64,000 bases of DNA from the NCBI GenBank assembly GCA_947631965.1, contig CANRNL010000002.1, forward strand, positions 1 through 64,000, written 5' to 3'. How positions within the stretch are numbered: position 1 is the stretch's first letter; each line of letters opens with the position of its first letter. Origin of the DNA: an uncultured Clostridia bacterium (GTDB taxonomy: Bacteria; Bacillota; Clostridia; Monoglobales; Monoglobaceae). Positions 47,621 to 56,034 of this stretch are shown piece by piece. A program made the translations under genes and the position numbers. Under the pieces are notes generated by a model that made no database searches, was not told the origin of the DNA, and worked only from the letters and a program-made list of their open reading frames with translations.

Positions 47621-49099
47621 ATGGAGAGCTATGACATCTATAAGGATATAGCGCAGCGCACACAGGGAGACATCTATATCGGCGTTGTGGGACCGGTGAG
47701 AACCGGAAAATCCACATTTATAAAACGCTTTATGGACCTTGTCGTAATTCCCAACATCGAGAACGAATATAAGAGGGAAAGAGCGCTCGACGAGCTTCCT
47801 CAGAGTGCGGGAGGCAGAATGATAATGACCACCGAGCCGAAATTCGTACCGAATGAAGCCGTGGAAATCTCGGTGGGCGACAATATCTCGCTGAAAACCC
47901 GTCTCATAGACTGTGTGGGTTACATAGTGGACAGCGCGCTCGGTCATATTGAAAACGAAATGCCGAGAATGGTCAGAACTCCGTGGTCGGATTCTCCTAT
48001 GCCGTTTGCCGCCGCAGCCGAAATGGGCACCAAAAAGGTCATAAACGAACACTCAACGGTGGGAATAGTTGTGACTACCGACGGAAGTATAACCGATATT
48101 GACCGAGAGGACTATGTAAACGCGGAAGAACGTGTAATAAGCGAACTGCAAAATATAAATAAGCCGTTTATAGTAATTTTGAACACCACGACGCCCAACT
48201 CGGAAAGCACACAGGAGCTTAAAGAACAGCTCTCCGAAAAGTACGGAGTGGGAGTTCTGCCGATAAACTGTATGGAGCTTAGCCAAAACGACGTAAACAC
48301 CATTATGAGGAAGCTGCTTGTGGAGTTTTCGCTGACCGAAATCGGTGTTACATTTCCCGACTGGATAAACGCGCTCGACGACGACAATCTCTTAAAGTGC
48401 AATATACGCGAAGCCGTGGTTCAGGCTGTGGACAAAGTAAGTAAAATTTCGGACGCGGAAACATTCGCGGAGGCTATACAAAACTGCGAATATGTAGAGC
48501 GCGCCTCCGTCGCAAATGTGGATTTGGGTACGGGAAGCATACTCGTTGAAATATCAACTCCGCAGGAGTTGTTCTACAGCACCGTATGCGAAAATACCGG
48601 ATTTGATATAAAGAACGACGAGGATTTAATAAGGCTTCTTGAAGAGATGGCTGTTGTAAAGAAAGAATACGATAAAATAGCTCCGGCGCTCGCGGAGGTT
48701 GAAAACAAGGGATACGGAATAGTGTCGCCCTCTATTGACGAGCTTGCCCTCGAAGAACCCGAAATAATCAAACAGGGCGGAAGATACGGAGTTAGGCTCA
48801 AAGCTTCCGCACCGTCGATACATATGATTCGCGCCGACATCGAAACAGAAGTGAACCCGATAGTAGGCACCGAAAAGCAGTCCGAAGAACTGGTACATTA
48901 TTTGCTTAAGGAGTTTGAGACAGACCCCAAAAAGCTGTGGGAGTCCAACATATTCGGTACGTCGCTCCACGAACTGGTCACGGCGGGTTTACATAATAAA
49001 CTGTACCGTATGCCGGAGGACGCGAGGTTCAAGCTTCAGGAAACCCTGCAAAAAATTATAAACGAGGGAAGCGGAGGACTTATCTGCATAATACTTTAA
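47621..49099 (+). CDS. spoIVA: Stage IV sporulation protein A (spore coat morphogenetic ATPase)
   Basis: SpoIVA polymerises on the outer forespore membrane with ATP hydrolysis and forms the base of the spore coat. The 492-residue product starts ESYDIYKDIAQRTQGDIYIG and has Walker A GPVRTGKSTFIKRF (about residues 24-37). The conserved LPQSAGGRMIMTTEPKFVP and DCVGY switch region follow, and a C-terminal polymerisation domain ends in NEGSGGLICIIL. The start at 47621 follows AGGAGG. An upstream in-frame start would lie inside the palindrome and is rejected. The length equals that of Bacillus SpoIVA. Confidence 0.96.
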   Translation: MESYDIYKDIAQRTQGDIYIGVVGPVRTGKSTFIKRFMDLVVIPNIENEYKRERALDELPQSAGGRMIMTTEPKFVPNEAVEISVGDNISLKTRLIDCVGYIVDSALGHIENEMPRMVRTPWSDSPMPFAAAAEMGTKKVINEHSTVGIVVTTDGSITDIDREDYVNAEERVISELQNINKPFIVILNTTTPNSESTQELKEQLSEKYGVGVLPINCMELSQNDVNTIMRKLLVEFSLTEIGVTFPDWINALDDDNLLKCNIREAVVQAVDKVSKISDAETFAEAIQNCEYVERASVANVDLGTGSILVEISTPQELFYSTVCENTGFDIKNDEDLIRLLEEMAVVKKEYDKIAPALAEVENKGYGIVSPSIDELALEEPEIIKQGGRYGVRLKASAPSIHMIRADIETEVNPIVGTEKQSEELVHYLLKEFETDPKKLWESNIFGTSLHELVTAGLHNKLYRMPEDARFKLQETLQKIINEGSGGLICIIL

Positions 49100-49134
49100 A
49101 AGCGGCTCATTTCTTTAATTTTCAATAATTTTTT

Positions 49135-49184
49135 AATCTCCCGCCTTTTGGAACATCCAATGCGTACGGCGGGGGATTTTTTTC
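49135..49184 (+). terminator. Terminator of spoIVA
   Basis: AATCTCCCGCC pairs with GGCGGGGGATT around a loop of about 22 nt, and a T7 run follows. Confidence 0.75.
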
Positions 49185-49213
49185 TTGTAATTTGTCTCGC
49201 CGTGTGATATTAT
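49185..49213 (+). promoter_or_regulatory. Promoter of the DUF6062-cdd-pdp operon
   Basis: TTGTAA at 49185-49190, a 17-bp spacer and TATTAT at 49208-49213, with extended TGA. Confidence 0.6.
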
Positions 49214-49272
49214 ATTTAAAAGCTGAAATTTGCTTGAATCTTTAAATCGTAACCGCAAAGGAAGTGGTCGCA

Positions 49273-50010
49273 TTGAAAGAAAAAATATACACCATACCGG
49301 TAAACGAGGCGTTTGACGCGGGCGGCGAGTGTCCGTTTTGCACGATGAGAGAAAAGATAGAAAACGACGCGATAAACTACGTCCTCGGTCCTTCGTATAT
49401 GGAGGAGGACATTCGTGCCGAGACGGACGAGAAAGGCTTTTGTAAAAGGCATATAAGAAATATGTATGAGCGGCAGAACAGTCTCGGTATTGCGCTTATG
49501 CTCAGCACGCATTTTGAAAAGATATGCGGCGAGCTTCGAGAAAAGCTGAAGGAAGCGCCCGTTTCGGGGAAAAAGTCTCTTTTCTCGCGCCCGAAGGAGG
49601 GAGAACGCTCCGCGTCGTCCGAGTTTATTCATCAAACCGCAGACTCCTGCTATGTGTGCGAGCGCATAGAGGAAAATATGGCGCGGTATATCGATACGTT
49701 TTTTTATCTATGGAAAACCGAGCCCGAATTTAAAGAAAAGGTGCTGAGCGGCAACGGATTTTGCATAGAGCATTTCGCTATGCTTTTAGACGAGGGGCAA
49801 AAGCGCATTTCGGATAAGGAGTACTCGGAATTTTACAATTCTCTTTCAAAGCTCGAACTTGAGAATTTGGAGCGTGTGCGCGGAGATTTGCTGTGGTTCA
49901 TAGACAAATTTGATTACAGATTTCACGACGAGCCGTGGAAAAATTCAAAGGACGCTCTTCCGAGAAGCATAAAAAAGCTGATGGGTGAGAACGTCGAGGA
50001 GGAGAAATAG
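49273..50010 (+). CDS. Duplicated CxxC/GFCxxH protein (DUF6062-like)
   Basis: This 245-residue protein has no known function. It shows an internal duplication: C20-x2-C23 with GFC57-x2-H60, and C126-x2-C129 with GFC164-x2-H167. Spacing inside the two halves is nearly equal (34 and 35 residues between CxxC and the third Cys). Each half therefore offers a CCCH set that could bind zinc or another metal. A linker rich in Lys/Ser (about residues 92-118) joins them, and there is no signal peptide. TTG at 49273 is preferred because GTG at 49264 is too close to AAGGAAG. It leads an operon with cdd (2-nt gap). I recall the family as DUF6062 but could not check it. Confidence 0.7.
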   Translation: MKEKIYTIPVNEAFDAGGECPFCTMREKIENDAINYVLGPSYMEEDIRAETDEKGFCKRHIRNMYERQNSLGIALMLSTHFEKICGELREKLKEAPVSGKKSLFSRPKEGERSASSEFIHQTADSCYVCERIEENMARYIDTFFYLWKTEPEFKEKVLSGNGFCIEHFAMLLDEGQKRISDKEYSEFYNSLSKLELENLERVRGDLLWFIDKFDYRFHDEPWKNSKDALPRSIKKLMGENVEEEK

Positions 50011-50012
50011 CG

Positions 50013-50399
50013 GTGGACTTCAAGGCGCTTGTACGCGCGGCATTAAAGGCGCGCGAAAATTCATACAGCCCATATTCGGGATTTAAGGTCGGCGCGGCTG
50101 TCTTGTGCGGCGACAGGATTTTTACGGGCTGTAACGTCGAAAATGCGGCATACGGCGAAACGGTGTGCGCCGAGAGGGTCGCTGTATTGAAAGCCGTTTC
50201 GGAGGGCGAGCGCGTTATTTCGGCGGTTGCAATCGCAGGCGGCGGTGAAAAGCTCGAAAAGACGTTTCCCTGCGGTTCGTGCCGTCAGGTAATGGCGGAG
50301 TTTGCAAAGCCCGACACGCCTGTAATAACGGCAATATCGGAGGATGATTTCGAGGTGTACGATTTGGGCGGGCTTTTGCCGAATATATTTAATCTCTAA
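50013..50399 (+). CDS. cdd: Cytidine deaminase
   Basis: Cdd deaminates cytidine and deoxycytidine to uridine forms in pyrimidine salvage. The 128-residue tetrameric-type enzyme has YSPYSGFKVGAAV (about residues 18-30) and the zinc site: NVENAAYGETVCAERVA, with Cys and catalytic Glu, and PCGSCRQVMAEF, with two Cys (about 88-99). GTG at 50013 has GAGGAGGAG upstream. It lies 2 nt after the DUF6062-like gene and 9 nt before the phosphorylase, forming a salvage operon. Confidence 0.95.
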   Translation: MDFKALVRAALKARENSYSPYSGFKVGAAVLCGDRIFTGCNVENAAYGETVCAERVAVLKAVSEGERVISAVAIAGGGEKLEKTFPCGSCRQVMAEFAKPDTPVITAISEDDFEVYDLGGLLPNIFNL

Positions 50400-50408
50400 G
50401 GTGATAAT

Positions 50409-51698
50409 ATGACAATGCTTGATATTATCGAAAAGAAAAAGCGCGGTCTGCCGCTTTCGGACAGTGAGATAGAATTTGCGGTCGGAGGTTATACAGACGG
50501 CGTTATTCCCGACTATCAGATGTCCGCTTTTCTTATGGCGGTTTACTTTAACGGGATGGACGACCGTGAGCTGTTTTCGTTTACAAGGTGTATGATAAAT
50601 TCGGGAGACGTGTTAAATCTTTCGGATATAAGCGGAGTAAAGGCGGACAAACATTCAACGGGCGGCGTTGGCGACAAAACCACCCTGATAGTGGTGCCTA
50701 TGGTTGCGTCGTGCGGCTTGAAAGTCGCTAAAATGTCGGGACGCGGGCTCGGCAACACGGGCGGAACCGTCGATAAGCTGGAATCGGTGCGCGGCTTTAA
50801 CACCCAACCGAGCGGGGCGGAATTTACGGAGCAACTAAAGAGAGTGGGTGCGGTTCTGTCAGGGCAGACGGGCAAACTCGCCCCTGCCGACAAAAAAATT
50901 TACGCGCTCAGAGATGCGACGAACACCGTGGACAGTATTCCGCTCATAGCGTCGAGCGTTATGAGCAAGAAAATCGCGTCGGGTGCGGATGTTATAGTGC
51001 TTGACGTTAAGGTGGGACGCGGCACGTTTATGCGGAGCGCAAATGACGCGGAGCTTCTCGCCGATACTATGATTTCGATAGGAGAAAGCTATGGCAAAAA
51101 GGTCTCGGTGGTAATGTCGGATATGAACGAGCCGCTCGGCTTTGCGATAGGCAACTCCCTTGAGGTTAGCGAGGCTGTTAGCGCTCTTTCGGGAGACGCT
51201 CCGGATGATTTGAAAGAGCTTTGCAACGTGCTTGCCGCGCAAATGCTGTCGCTCGGCGGGTTTGGCACGGTTTCGGAGTGCGAAAGGTTGGCTGAGGACA
51301 GCATAAGCTCGGGTCGTGCGCTCGAAAAATTCAAAGAGATAATTTCCGCGCAGGGCGGAGACGTCGACTATATGCTGAATATGCCGAAAGCGGAATTTCA
51401 ATATGAGTTAAAGAGTGTGTCCGATGGGTATGTAGGAGGCATATTTGCGGATTTATGCGGCGCGGCGGCTATGAAGCTCGGAGCGGGCAGAGTTCGCAAG
51501 GAGGATAAAATAGACCCGCTTGCGGGAGTGAGGCTTAGTAAAAAGCGCGGCGATCGCGTAAATGCGGGAGATACGCTCGCGACGCTTTATACGTCGGAGC
51601 GGGAGCGTCTGAACGAGGCGGCGGAGCTTATGGAAAAAGCCTTTGTGATTGACGGCGCTCCGCCAAAAAAGAGAAATTTGATAATAAAGATAAAATAA
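50409..51698 (+). CDS. pdp: Pyrimidine-nucleoside phosphorylase
   Basis: This enzyme phosphorolyses uridine, deoxyuridine or thymidine to base and (deoxy)ribose-1-phosphate. The 429-residue length and the signature SGRGLGNTGGTVDKLES (about residues 112-128) fit the deoA/pdp family. KHSTGGVGDKTTLIV, a phosphate site, and KKIASGADVIVLDVKVGRGTF are also present. Whether it prefers thymidine (DeoA) or is broad (Pdp, usual in Firmicutes) cannot be told. AAGGTG precedes ATG. It ends the operon. Confidence 0.93.
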   Translation: MTMLDIIEKKKRGLPLSDSEIEFAVGGYTDGVIPDYQMSAFLMAVYFNGMDDRELFSFTRCMINSGDVLNLSDISGVKADKHSTGGVGDKTTLIVVPMVASCGLKVAKMSGRGLGNTGGTVDKLESVRGFNTQPSGAEFTEQLKRVGAVLSGQTGKLAPADKKIYALRDATNTVDSIPLIASSVMSKKIASGADVIVLDVKVGRGTFMRSANDAELLADTMISIGESYGKKVSVVMSDMNEPLGFAIGNSLEVSEAVSALSGDAPDDLKELCNVLAAQMLSLGGFGTVSECERLAEDSISSGRALEKFKEIISAQGGDVDYMLNMPKAEFQYELKSVSDGYVGGIFADLCGAAAMKLGAGRVRKEDKIDPLAGVRLSKKRGDRVNAGDTLATLYTSERERLNEAAELMEKAFVIDGAPPKKRNLIIKIK

Positions 51699-51728
51699 AA
51701 ATGCCGAAAGCAGAGCTTTCGGCATTTT
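51698..51728. terminator. Bidirectional terminator between pdp and typA
   Basis: A perfect AAAATGCCGAAAG/CTTTCGGCATTTT hairpin with a CAGAG loop lies between converging genes. Confidence 0.9.
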
Positions 51729-51736
51729 AGTTTAAA

Positions 51737-53560
51737 TTATTTTCTGTTTCTCGCTTCGGATTTTGCGCGAAGCTCGGTGTCGAGAATCTTCTTTCTGAGA
51801 CGAAGATTTTTCGGAGTGACTTCAAGAAGCTCGTCGTCCGCGATAAAGTCCAGACATTCCTCAAGACTGAGATTTTTGTGAGGTACGAGCCTGAGCGCCT
51901 CGTCGGAACCCGACGCGCGCATATTGGTGACGTGCTTCTTTTTGCATACGTTTACGACAACGTCGTCATTCCTTGAATTTTCTCCGACAATCATTCCCAT
52001 ATATACGTCAACGCCCGCGCCGATAAACATTGTGCCGCGGTCCTGTGCGTTAAAAAGTCCGTATGTTACCGATTCGCCGGTTTCAAACGCGACGAGAGAG
52101 CCGCGCAGACGGCTTTGTATCTCACCCTTGAATGGTTCGTAGCGGTCAAAAATGTGGTTCATAATCGCGGTGCCCTTTGTGTCGGTCAAAAGCTGGTTCC
52201 TGTAGCCGATAAGACCGCGGGCGGGGATTGTAAACTCCATTTTTGTATAACCCTGAGCCGAGGGAGCCATATTCCGCATTTCTCCCTTGCGTACGCCTAT
52301 GCCCTCCATAACAACTCCGGTAAACTCGTCCGGAACTTCGATGGTCAGATATTCCATAGGTTCGTATTTTACGCCGTCTATTTCCTTATATATAACCACC
52401 GGCTTGGAAACCTGAAATTCATATCCTTCGCGGCGCATATTTTCTATAAGCACCGATAAATGCAGTTCGCCGCGTCCCGAAACGACAAAAGATTCGGTGG
52501 AATCGGTTTCCTCAACGCGCAGGCTGATATTGGATTCGAGTTCCTTAAAAAGTCGGTCGCGTATATGCCTTGAGGTGACAAATTTTCCGTCTCTGCCCGC
52601 GAACGGACTGTCGTTTACGCTGAAAGTCATCGAAAGTACGGGTTCGTCTATTTCGACAAACGGCAGAGCCTCCGCACAGCTCGTATCGCATATCGTTTCG
52701 CCGATATTTATGTCAGAAATACCCGATATTGCGGCAATTTCTCCTACCGAGACATCGGTTGTCTCAGTCTTTTTAAGCCCGTCATAGACATATATCTTGG
52801 TTATTTTGCCGTTTGAAACGGTGCCGTCCTTTCGGCAAACCGAAACCTGCTGATTCAATTTGCAGGAGCCGCGCTCTATTTTTCCGACCGCTATTCTGCC
52901 CGTGTATTCGTCGAAGTCAATATTTGAGACGAGCATCTGAAACGGCTTGTCCTCGTCGCCCGAAGGCGGGTCAACGTGGTCTTTTATCAGCTTAAAAAGC
53001 GGCGACATATCGCCGGACTTGGTTTCGGGGTCCATAGAAGCCCAGCCGTCCTTGCCTGATGTGTAAATCACGGGAGAGTCAAGCTGCTCGTCGGTTGAGT
53101 CGAGGTCGAGAAACAGCTCCAGCACCTCGTCCACTACCTCGTAAGGTCTTGCGTTCGGGCGGTCTACTTTGTTTACTACTATTATAGGCTTCAGACCGAG
53201 CGCGAGAGCCTTTTGCAGAACAAAGCGCGTCTGCGGCATACAGCCCTCGAACGCGTCCACGAGCAAAAGAACGCCCTCCACCATTTCGAGGCTTCGTTCG
53301 ACCTCTCCGCCGAAGTCGGCGTGTCCGGGGGTGTCCACTATGTTTATTTTAATACCGTCGTAAAACAGCGAGGTGTTTTTGGCGAGTATTGTAATTCCGC
53401 GCTCCTTTTCGAGGTCGTTGGAGTCCATAACCCGCTCCGAAACCTGCTCGTTGTCACGGAAGGTACCGCTTTGCTTGAGCATAGCGTCAACCAGAGTGGT
53501 CTTGCCGTGGTCAACGTGCGCTATTATGGCTATGTTTCGTATATTTTCTTTTGAGTACAT
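51737..53560 (-). CDS. typA: Ribosome-associated GTPase TypA/BipA
   Basis: TypA is a translational GTPase related to EF-G that supports 50S assembly and stress or cold growth. The 607-residue protein has G1 [15 protein letters not shown] (about residues 12-26), the switch I region with ERGITI, G3 [14 protein letters not shown] and G4 NKVDRPNAR. Beta-barrel, EF-G domain III/V-like and BipA C-terminal domains follow, with [18 protein letters not shown] near residue 365. The length is normal. It is a single-gene unit with its promoter at 53609-53637. Confidence 0.96.
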   Translation of the reverse strand: MYSKENIRNIAIIAHVDHGKTTLVDAMLKQSGTFRDNEQVSERVMDSNDLEKERGITILAKNTSLFYDGIKINIVDTPGHADFGGEVERSLEMVEGVLLLVDAFEGCMPQTRFVLQKALALGLKPIIVVNKVDRPNARPYEVVDEVLELFLDLDSTDEQLDSPVIYTSGKDGWASMDPETKSGDMSPLFKLIKDHVDPPSGDEDKPFQMLVSNIDFDEYTGRIAVGKIERGSCKLNQQVSVCRKDGTVSNGKITKIYVYDGLKKTETTDVSVGEIAAISGISDINIGETICDTSCAEALPFVEIDEPVLSMTFSVNDSPFAGRDGKFVTSRHIRDRLFKELESNISLRVEETDSTESFVVSGRGELHLSVLIENMRREGYEFQVSKPVVIYKEIDGVKYEPMEYLTIEVPDEFTGVVMEGIGVRKGEMRNMAPSAQGYTKMEFTIPARGLIGYRNQLLTDTKGTAIMNHIFDRYEPFKGEIQSRLRGSLVAFETGESVTYGLFNAQDRGTMFIGAGVDVYMGMIVGENSRNDDVVVNVCKKKHVTNMRASGSDEALRLVPHKNLSLEECLDFIADDELLEVTPKNLRLRKKILDTELRAKSEARNRK

Positions 53561-53608
53561 AAAAATCCTCCAAAATGTAAATTTACTGAATTATATAAAT
53601 CTTGCCGT

Positions 53609-53637
53609 ATTTTATAAAGCGTACGGTTTTACGCCAA
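53609..53637 (-). promoter_or_regulatory. Promoter of typA
   Basis: On the minus strand: TTGGCG, a 17-bp spacer and TAAAAT. Confidence 0.55.
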
Positions 53638-53779
53638 CATATATATTACATTATCCGCAAACAAAAATCAAGTCGTTAAAGAATAAAATTCAAACAATAA
53701 AATCATATTTGCAAAGCGGTTTATTGGGCTTTTGTAATGAAAAATATGTTGAAAATGCGCACAGGCGAAAAATTTATAC

Positions 53780-53808
53780 TTGATAAAAAATGTCAAAAAT
53801 AGTATTAT
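53780..53808 (+). promoter_or_regulatory. Promoter of the GH65-like gene
   Basis: TTGATA at 53780-53785, a 17-bp spacer and TATTAT at 53803-53808. Confidence 0.55.
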
Positions 53809-53871
53809 GTAATAAACCGTTGTAATTTATTTCAGGATAAACCGAATAAAATATATTTAGGAGTGTGAGCT

Positions 53872-55917
53872 ATGGGTATAAACAGAAAAAAGGTCGTCGA
53901 AAGAAATAACCCCGTTTTAAACGAAGTTGACCCGTTTTCTCCGTTTACGGCGGGCAACGGAGAGTTTGCCTTTTCGGTTGACATAACGGGGCTTCAGTCC
54001 TTTAACGGAGACTATGCGGACGGCATACCGCTTTGCACTATGTCAAATTGGGGCTGGCATTCGTATAAAACGCCGGAAAATATTGACTTAAACTCCATTA
54101 AGCCGAAAATGTACGATACCTTCGGACGCGAGGTGGGCTATTTTTCGTCGTCCGAGGGTCAGGAGGATGTATATAACTTCCTTAGGCAGAATCCGCACAG
54201 ATTTAATCTCGGAAGAATAGGCTTTGTGTTTAAGAAGCGCGACGGTTCTTATGCCGAGATAAACGAAATAATAAGGATAAATCAGAAGCTGGATTTATAC
54301 AGCGGAGTGATATACAGCCGCTTTAAATTTGAGGGTAAGCCCGTTGAGGTTAAGACCTGCTGTCATCCGGTGTATGATATTATCGCGGTTGAAGTTAAAT
54401 CACCGCAAATTGCAAAGGGAAAGATAGGAATTGAAATTGAGTTTCCGTATGCTTCGCACAAAACCGACGCTTCGGACTGGATATCGGGCGGAAAGCACCA
54501 CACCGAGGTGCTGGATTTGGAACCCGACTATGTGAAGTTCGGCAGGACGCTCGACAATACTAAATATTATACTGATTTCAGAAGCGAGCAGGACTTTCGT
54601 TTGAATCGGACAGATACCCATTGCTTTGAACTGTTCTCCAGAGGCGGCGATAGCTTTAACTTTACCGTAAGATTTGCGCCGGAGCCGTTCAGAGATGTAA
54701 TTCCCGACTCGGCTACGGTATTTTCGGACTGTGAGCGCGGCTGGAAAGACTTTTGGGAGAGCGGCGGCGCAATAGATTTTTCGAGAGTGAAAGACCCGAG
54801 AGCGGCGGAGCTTGAAAGGCGAGTTATACTTTCGCAGTACATAACAAAGGTTCAGTGCAGCGGCAGTTTGCCGCCTCAGGAAACGGGGCTGACCTGCAAC
54901 AGCTGGTTCGGAAAGGCGCATCTGGAAATGCACTGGTGGCACGCCGCGCACTTTGCGCTCTGGGGACGCGAGGAGCTTTTGGAGCGCAGTATGGAGTGGT
55001 ATTTGCAGTATATTCATACTGCCGAGGAACACGCGGCGTGTCAGGGATATAAGGGTGCGAGATGGAATAAAATGGTTGATAATATGGGAAACGACAGTCC
55101 GTCTAATATCGCTCCGTTCCTTATATGGCAGCAGCCGCATCCGATTTTTATGGCGGAGCTTATCTACCGAAACCGACCCGAACAGCAGGTGCTTCGCAAA
55201 TATTCTGATATTATTGAGAAAACAGCCGAATTTATGGCGGATTTCGCACATTACGACGAGGAAAACGACAGATACGTCCTCGCCGCGCCGCTAATACCCG
55301 CGCAGGAGAAGCATAGTCCGGAGAACACACTCAACCCCACATATGAGCTTGAATACTGGGTGTATGCGCTGAGCATAGCTCAAAAGTGGCGCAAGCGTCA
55401 GGGGCTGGAGCCAAACGTAAAGTGGGAGGAGATAATCCGCAAAATGGCAGAGCTTCCCGAAGCGGACGGAGTTTATCCGGCACACGAAAATTGTCCCGAA
55501 ACTTTTTCGGATTTTAATACCGACCATCCGTCAATGCTCTGTGCCTGCGGAGTTCTGCCCGGCAGACGCGCGAATATCAGCACGATGAGGAACACGCTGA
55601 ACACCGTTATTGCAAAATGGCAAATGGAAACGACGTGGGGCTGGGATTATCCGGTTATGGCTATGACAGCGGCACGCACCGGTATGCCCGAACTGGCGGT
55701 TGATTGTCTGCTTTTAAACACCGAAAAGAACAGGTATATGAACAACGGACATTGTTATCAGCGCCCCGATTTGCCGGTGTATATCCCCGCAAACGGCGGT
55801 CTGCTCACGGCGGTAGCTATGATGGCGGCAGGCTGGGATAAGGGCTTTGACAGCAAGACTCCCGGCTTCCCGAAGGATTGGGACGTGAGATACGAAGGCA
55901 TTAAGCCTTATGTATAA
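53872..55917 (+). CDS. Cytosolic (alpha/alpha)6-barrel glycoside hydrolase, GH65-like
   Basis: The 681-residue protein has no signal peptide. An N-terminal beta-sandwich-like part (about residues 15-310; TAGNGEFAFSVDITGLQSF) precedes a helical catalytic barrel. The barrel holds WFGKAHLEMHWWHAAHFALWGR (about 345-366), NPTYELEYWVYAL (about 485-498, a candidate acidic catalytic residue) and TTWGWDYPVMAMTAARTG near 585. This order matches the GH-L clan, which contains GH65 phosphorylases and hydrolases and the related GH15 and GH95-like enzymes. Substrate and choice between hydrolase and phosphorylase are unknown. GGAGTG precedes ATG. It is a single gene with no sugar transporter beside it. Confidence 0.65.
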   Translation: MGINRKKVVERNNPVLNEVDPFSPFTAGNGEFAFSVDITGLQSFNGDYADGIPLCTMSNWGWHSYKTPENIDLNSIKPKMYDTFGREVGYFSSSEGQEDVYNFLRQNPHRFNLGRIGFVFKKRDGSYAEINEIIRINQKLDLYSGVIYSRFKFEGKPVEVKTCCHPVYDIIAVEVKSPQIAKGKIGIEIEFPYASHKTDASDWISGGKHHTEVLDLEPDYVKFGRTLDNTKYYTDFRSEQDFRLNRTDTHCFELFSRGGDSFNFTVRFAPEPFRDVIPDSATVFSDCERGWKDFWESGGAIDFSRVKDPRAAELERRVILSQYITKVQCSGSLPPQETGLTCNSWFGKAHLEMHWWHAAHFALWGREELLERSMEWYLQYIHTAEEHAACQGYKGARWNKMVDNMGNDSPSNIAPFLIWQQPHPIFMAELIYRNRPEQQVLRKYSDIIEKTAEFMADFAHYDEENDRYVLAAPLIPAQEKHSPENTLNPTYELEYWVYALSIAQKWRKRQGLEPNVKWEEIIRKMAELPEADGVYPAHENCPETFSDFNTDHPSMLCACGVLPGRRANISTMRNTLNTVIAKWQMETTWGWDYPVMAMTAARTGMPELAVDCLLLNTEKNRYMNNGHCYQRPDLPVYIPANGGLLTAVAMMAAGWDKGFDSKTPGFPKDWDVRYEGIKPYV

Positions 55918-55937
55918 AACCGATAATTCCGATATGC

Positions 55938-55969
55938 TATACCCTTGACAATTTTTTGTCAAGGGTATA
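55938..55969. repeat. Perfect 14-bp-arm palindrome over the copA promoter
   Basis: TATACCCTTGACAA (55938-55951) and TTGTCAAGGGTATA (55956-55969) with a TTTT centre. The outer ATACCC/GGGTAT halves recall the TACCC/GGGTA elements of CsoR operators, although those are spaced more closely. No U-run follows, so a simple terminator is less likely. Confidence 0.85.
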
Positions 55970-55973
55970 TAAT
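55945..55973 (+). promoter_or_regulatory. Perfect-consensus SigA promoter of copA inside the palindrome
   Basis: TTGACA at 55945-55950, a 17-bp spacer and TATAAT at 55968-55973. The -35 is in the left arm and the -10 starts in the right arm, so a repressor on the palindrome would block polymerase. Confidence 0.75.
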
Positions 55974-56034
55974 ATATTTTAATGTAATATACTAACAATT
56001 CAGGAGAATTTTTTTAGAAAAGTGGTGAGCGGAA

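Larger units (their letters stand above)
53561..53871. other. Divergent intergenic region between typA and the GH65-like gene
   Basis: It contains the minus-strand typA promoter and the plus-strand promoter at 53780. The middle (about 53640-53775) is AT-rich, and I see no gene or strong hairpin in it. Confidence 0.6.
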
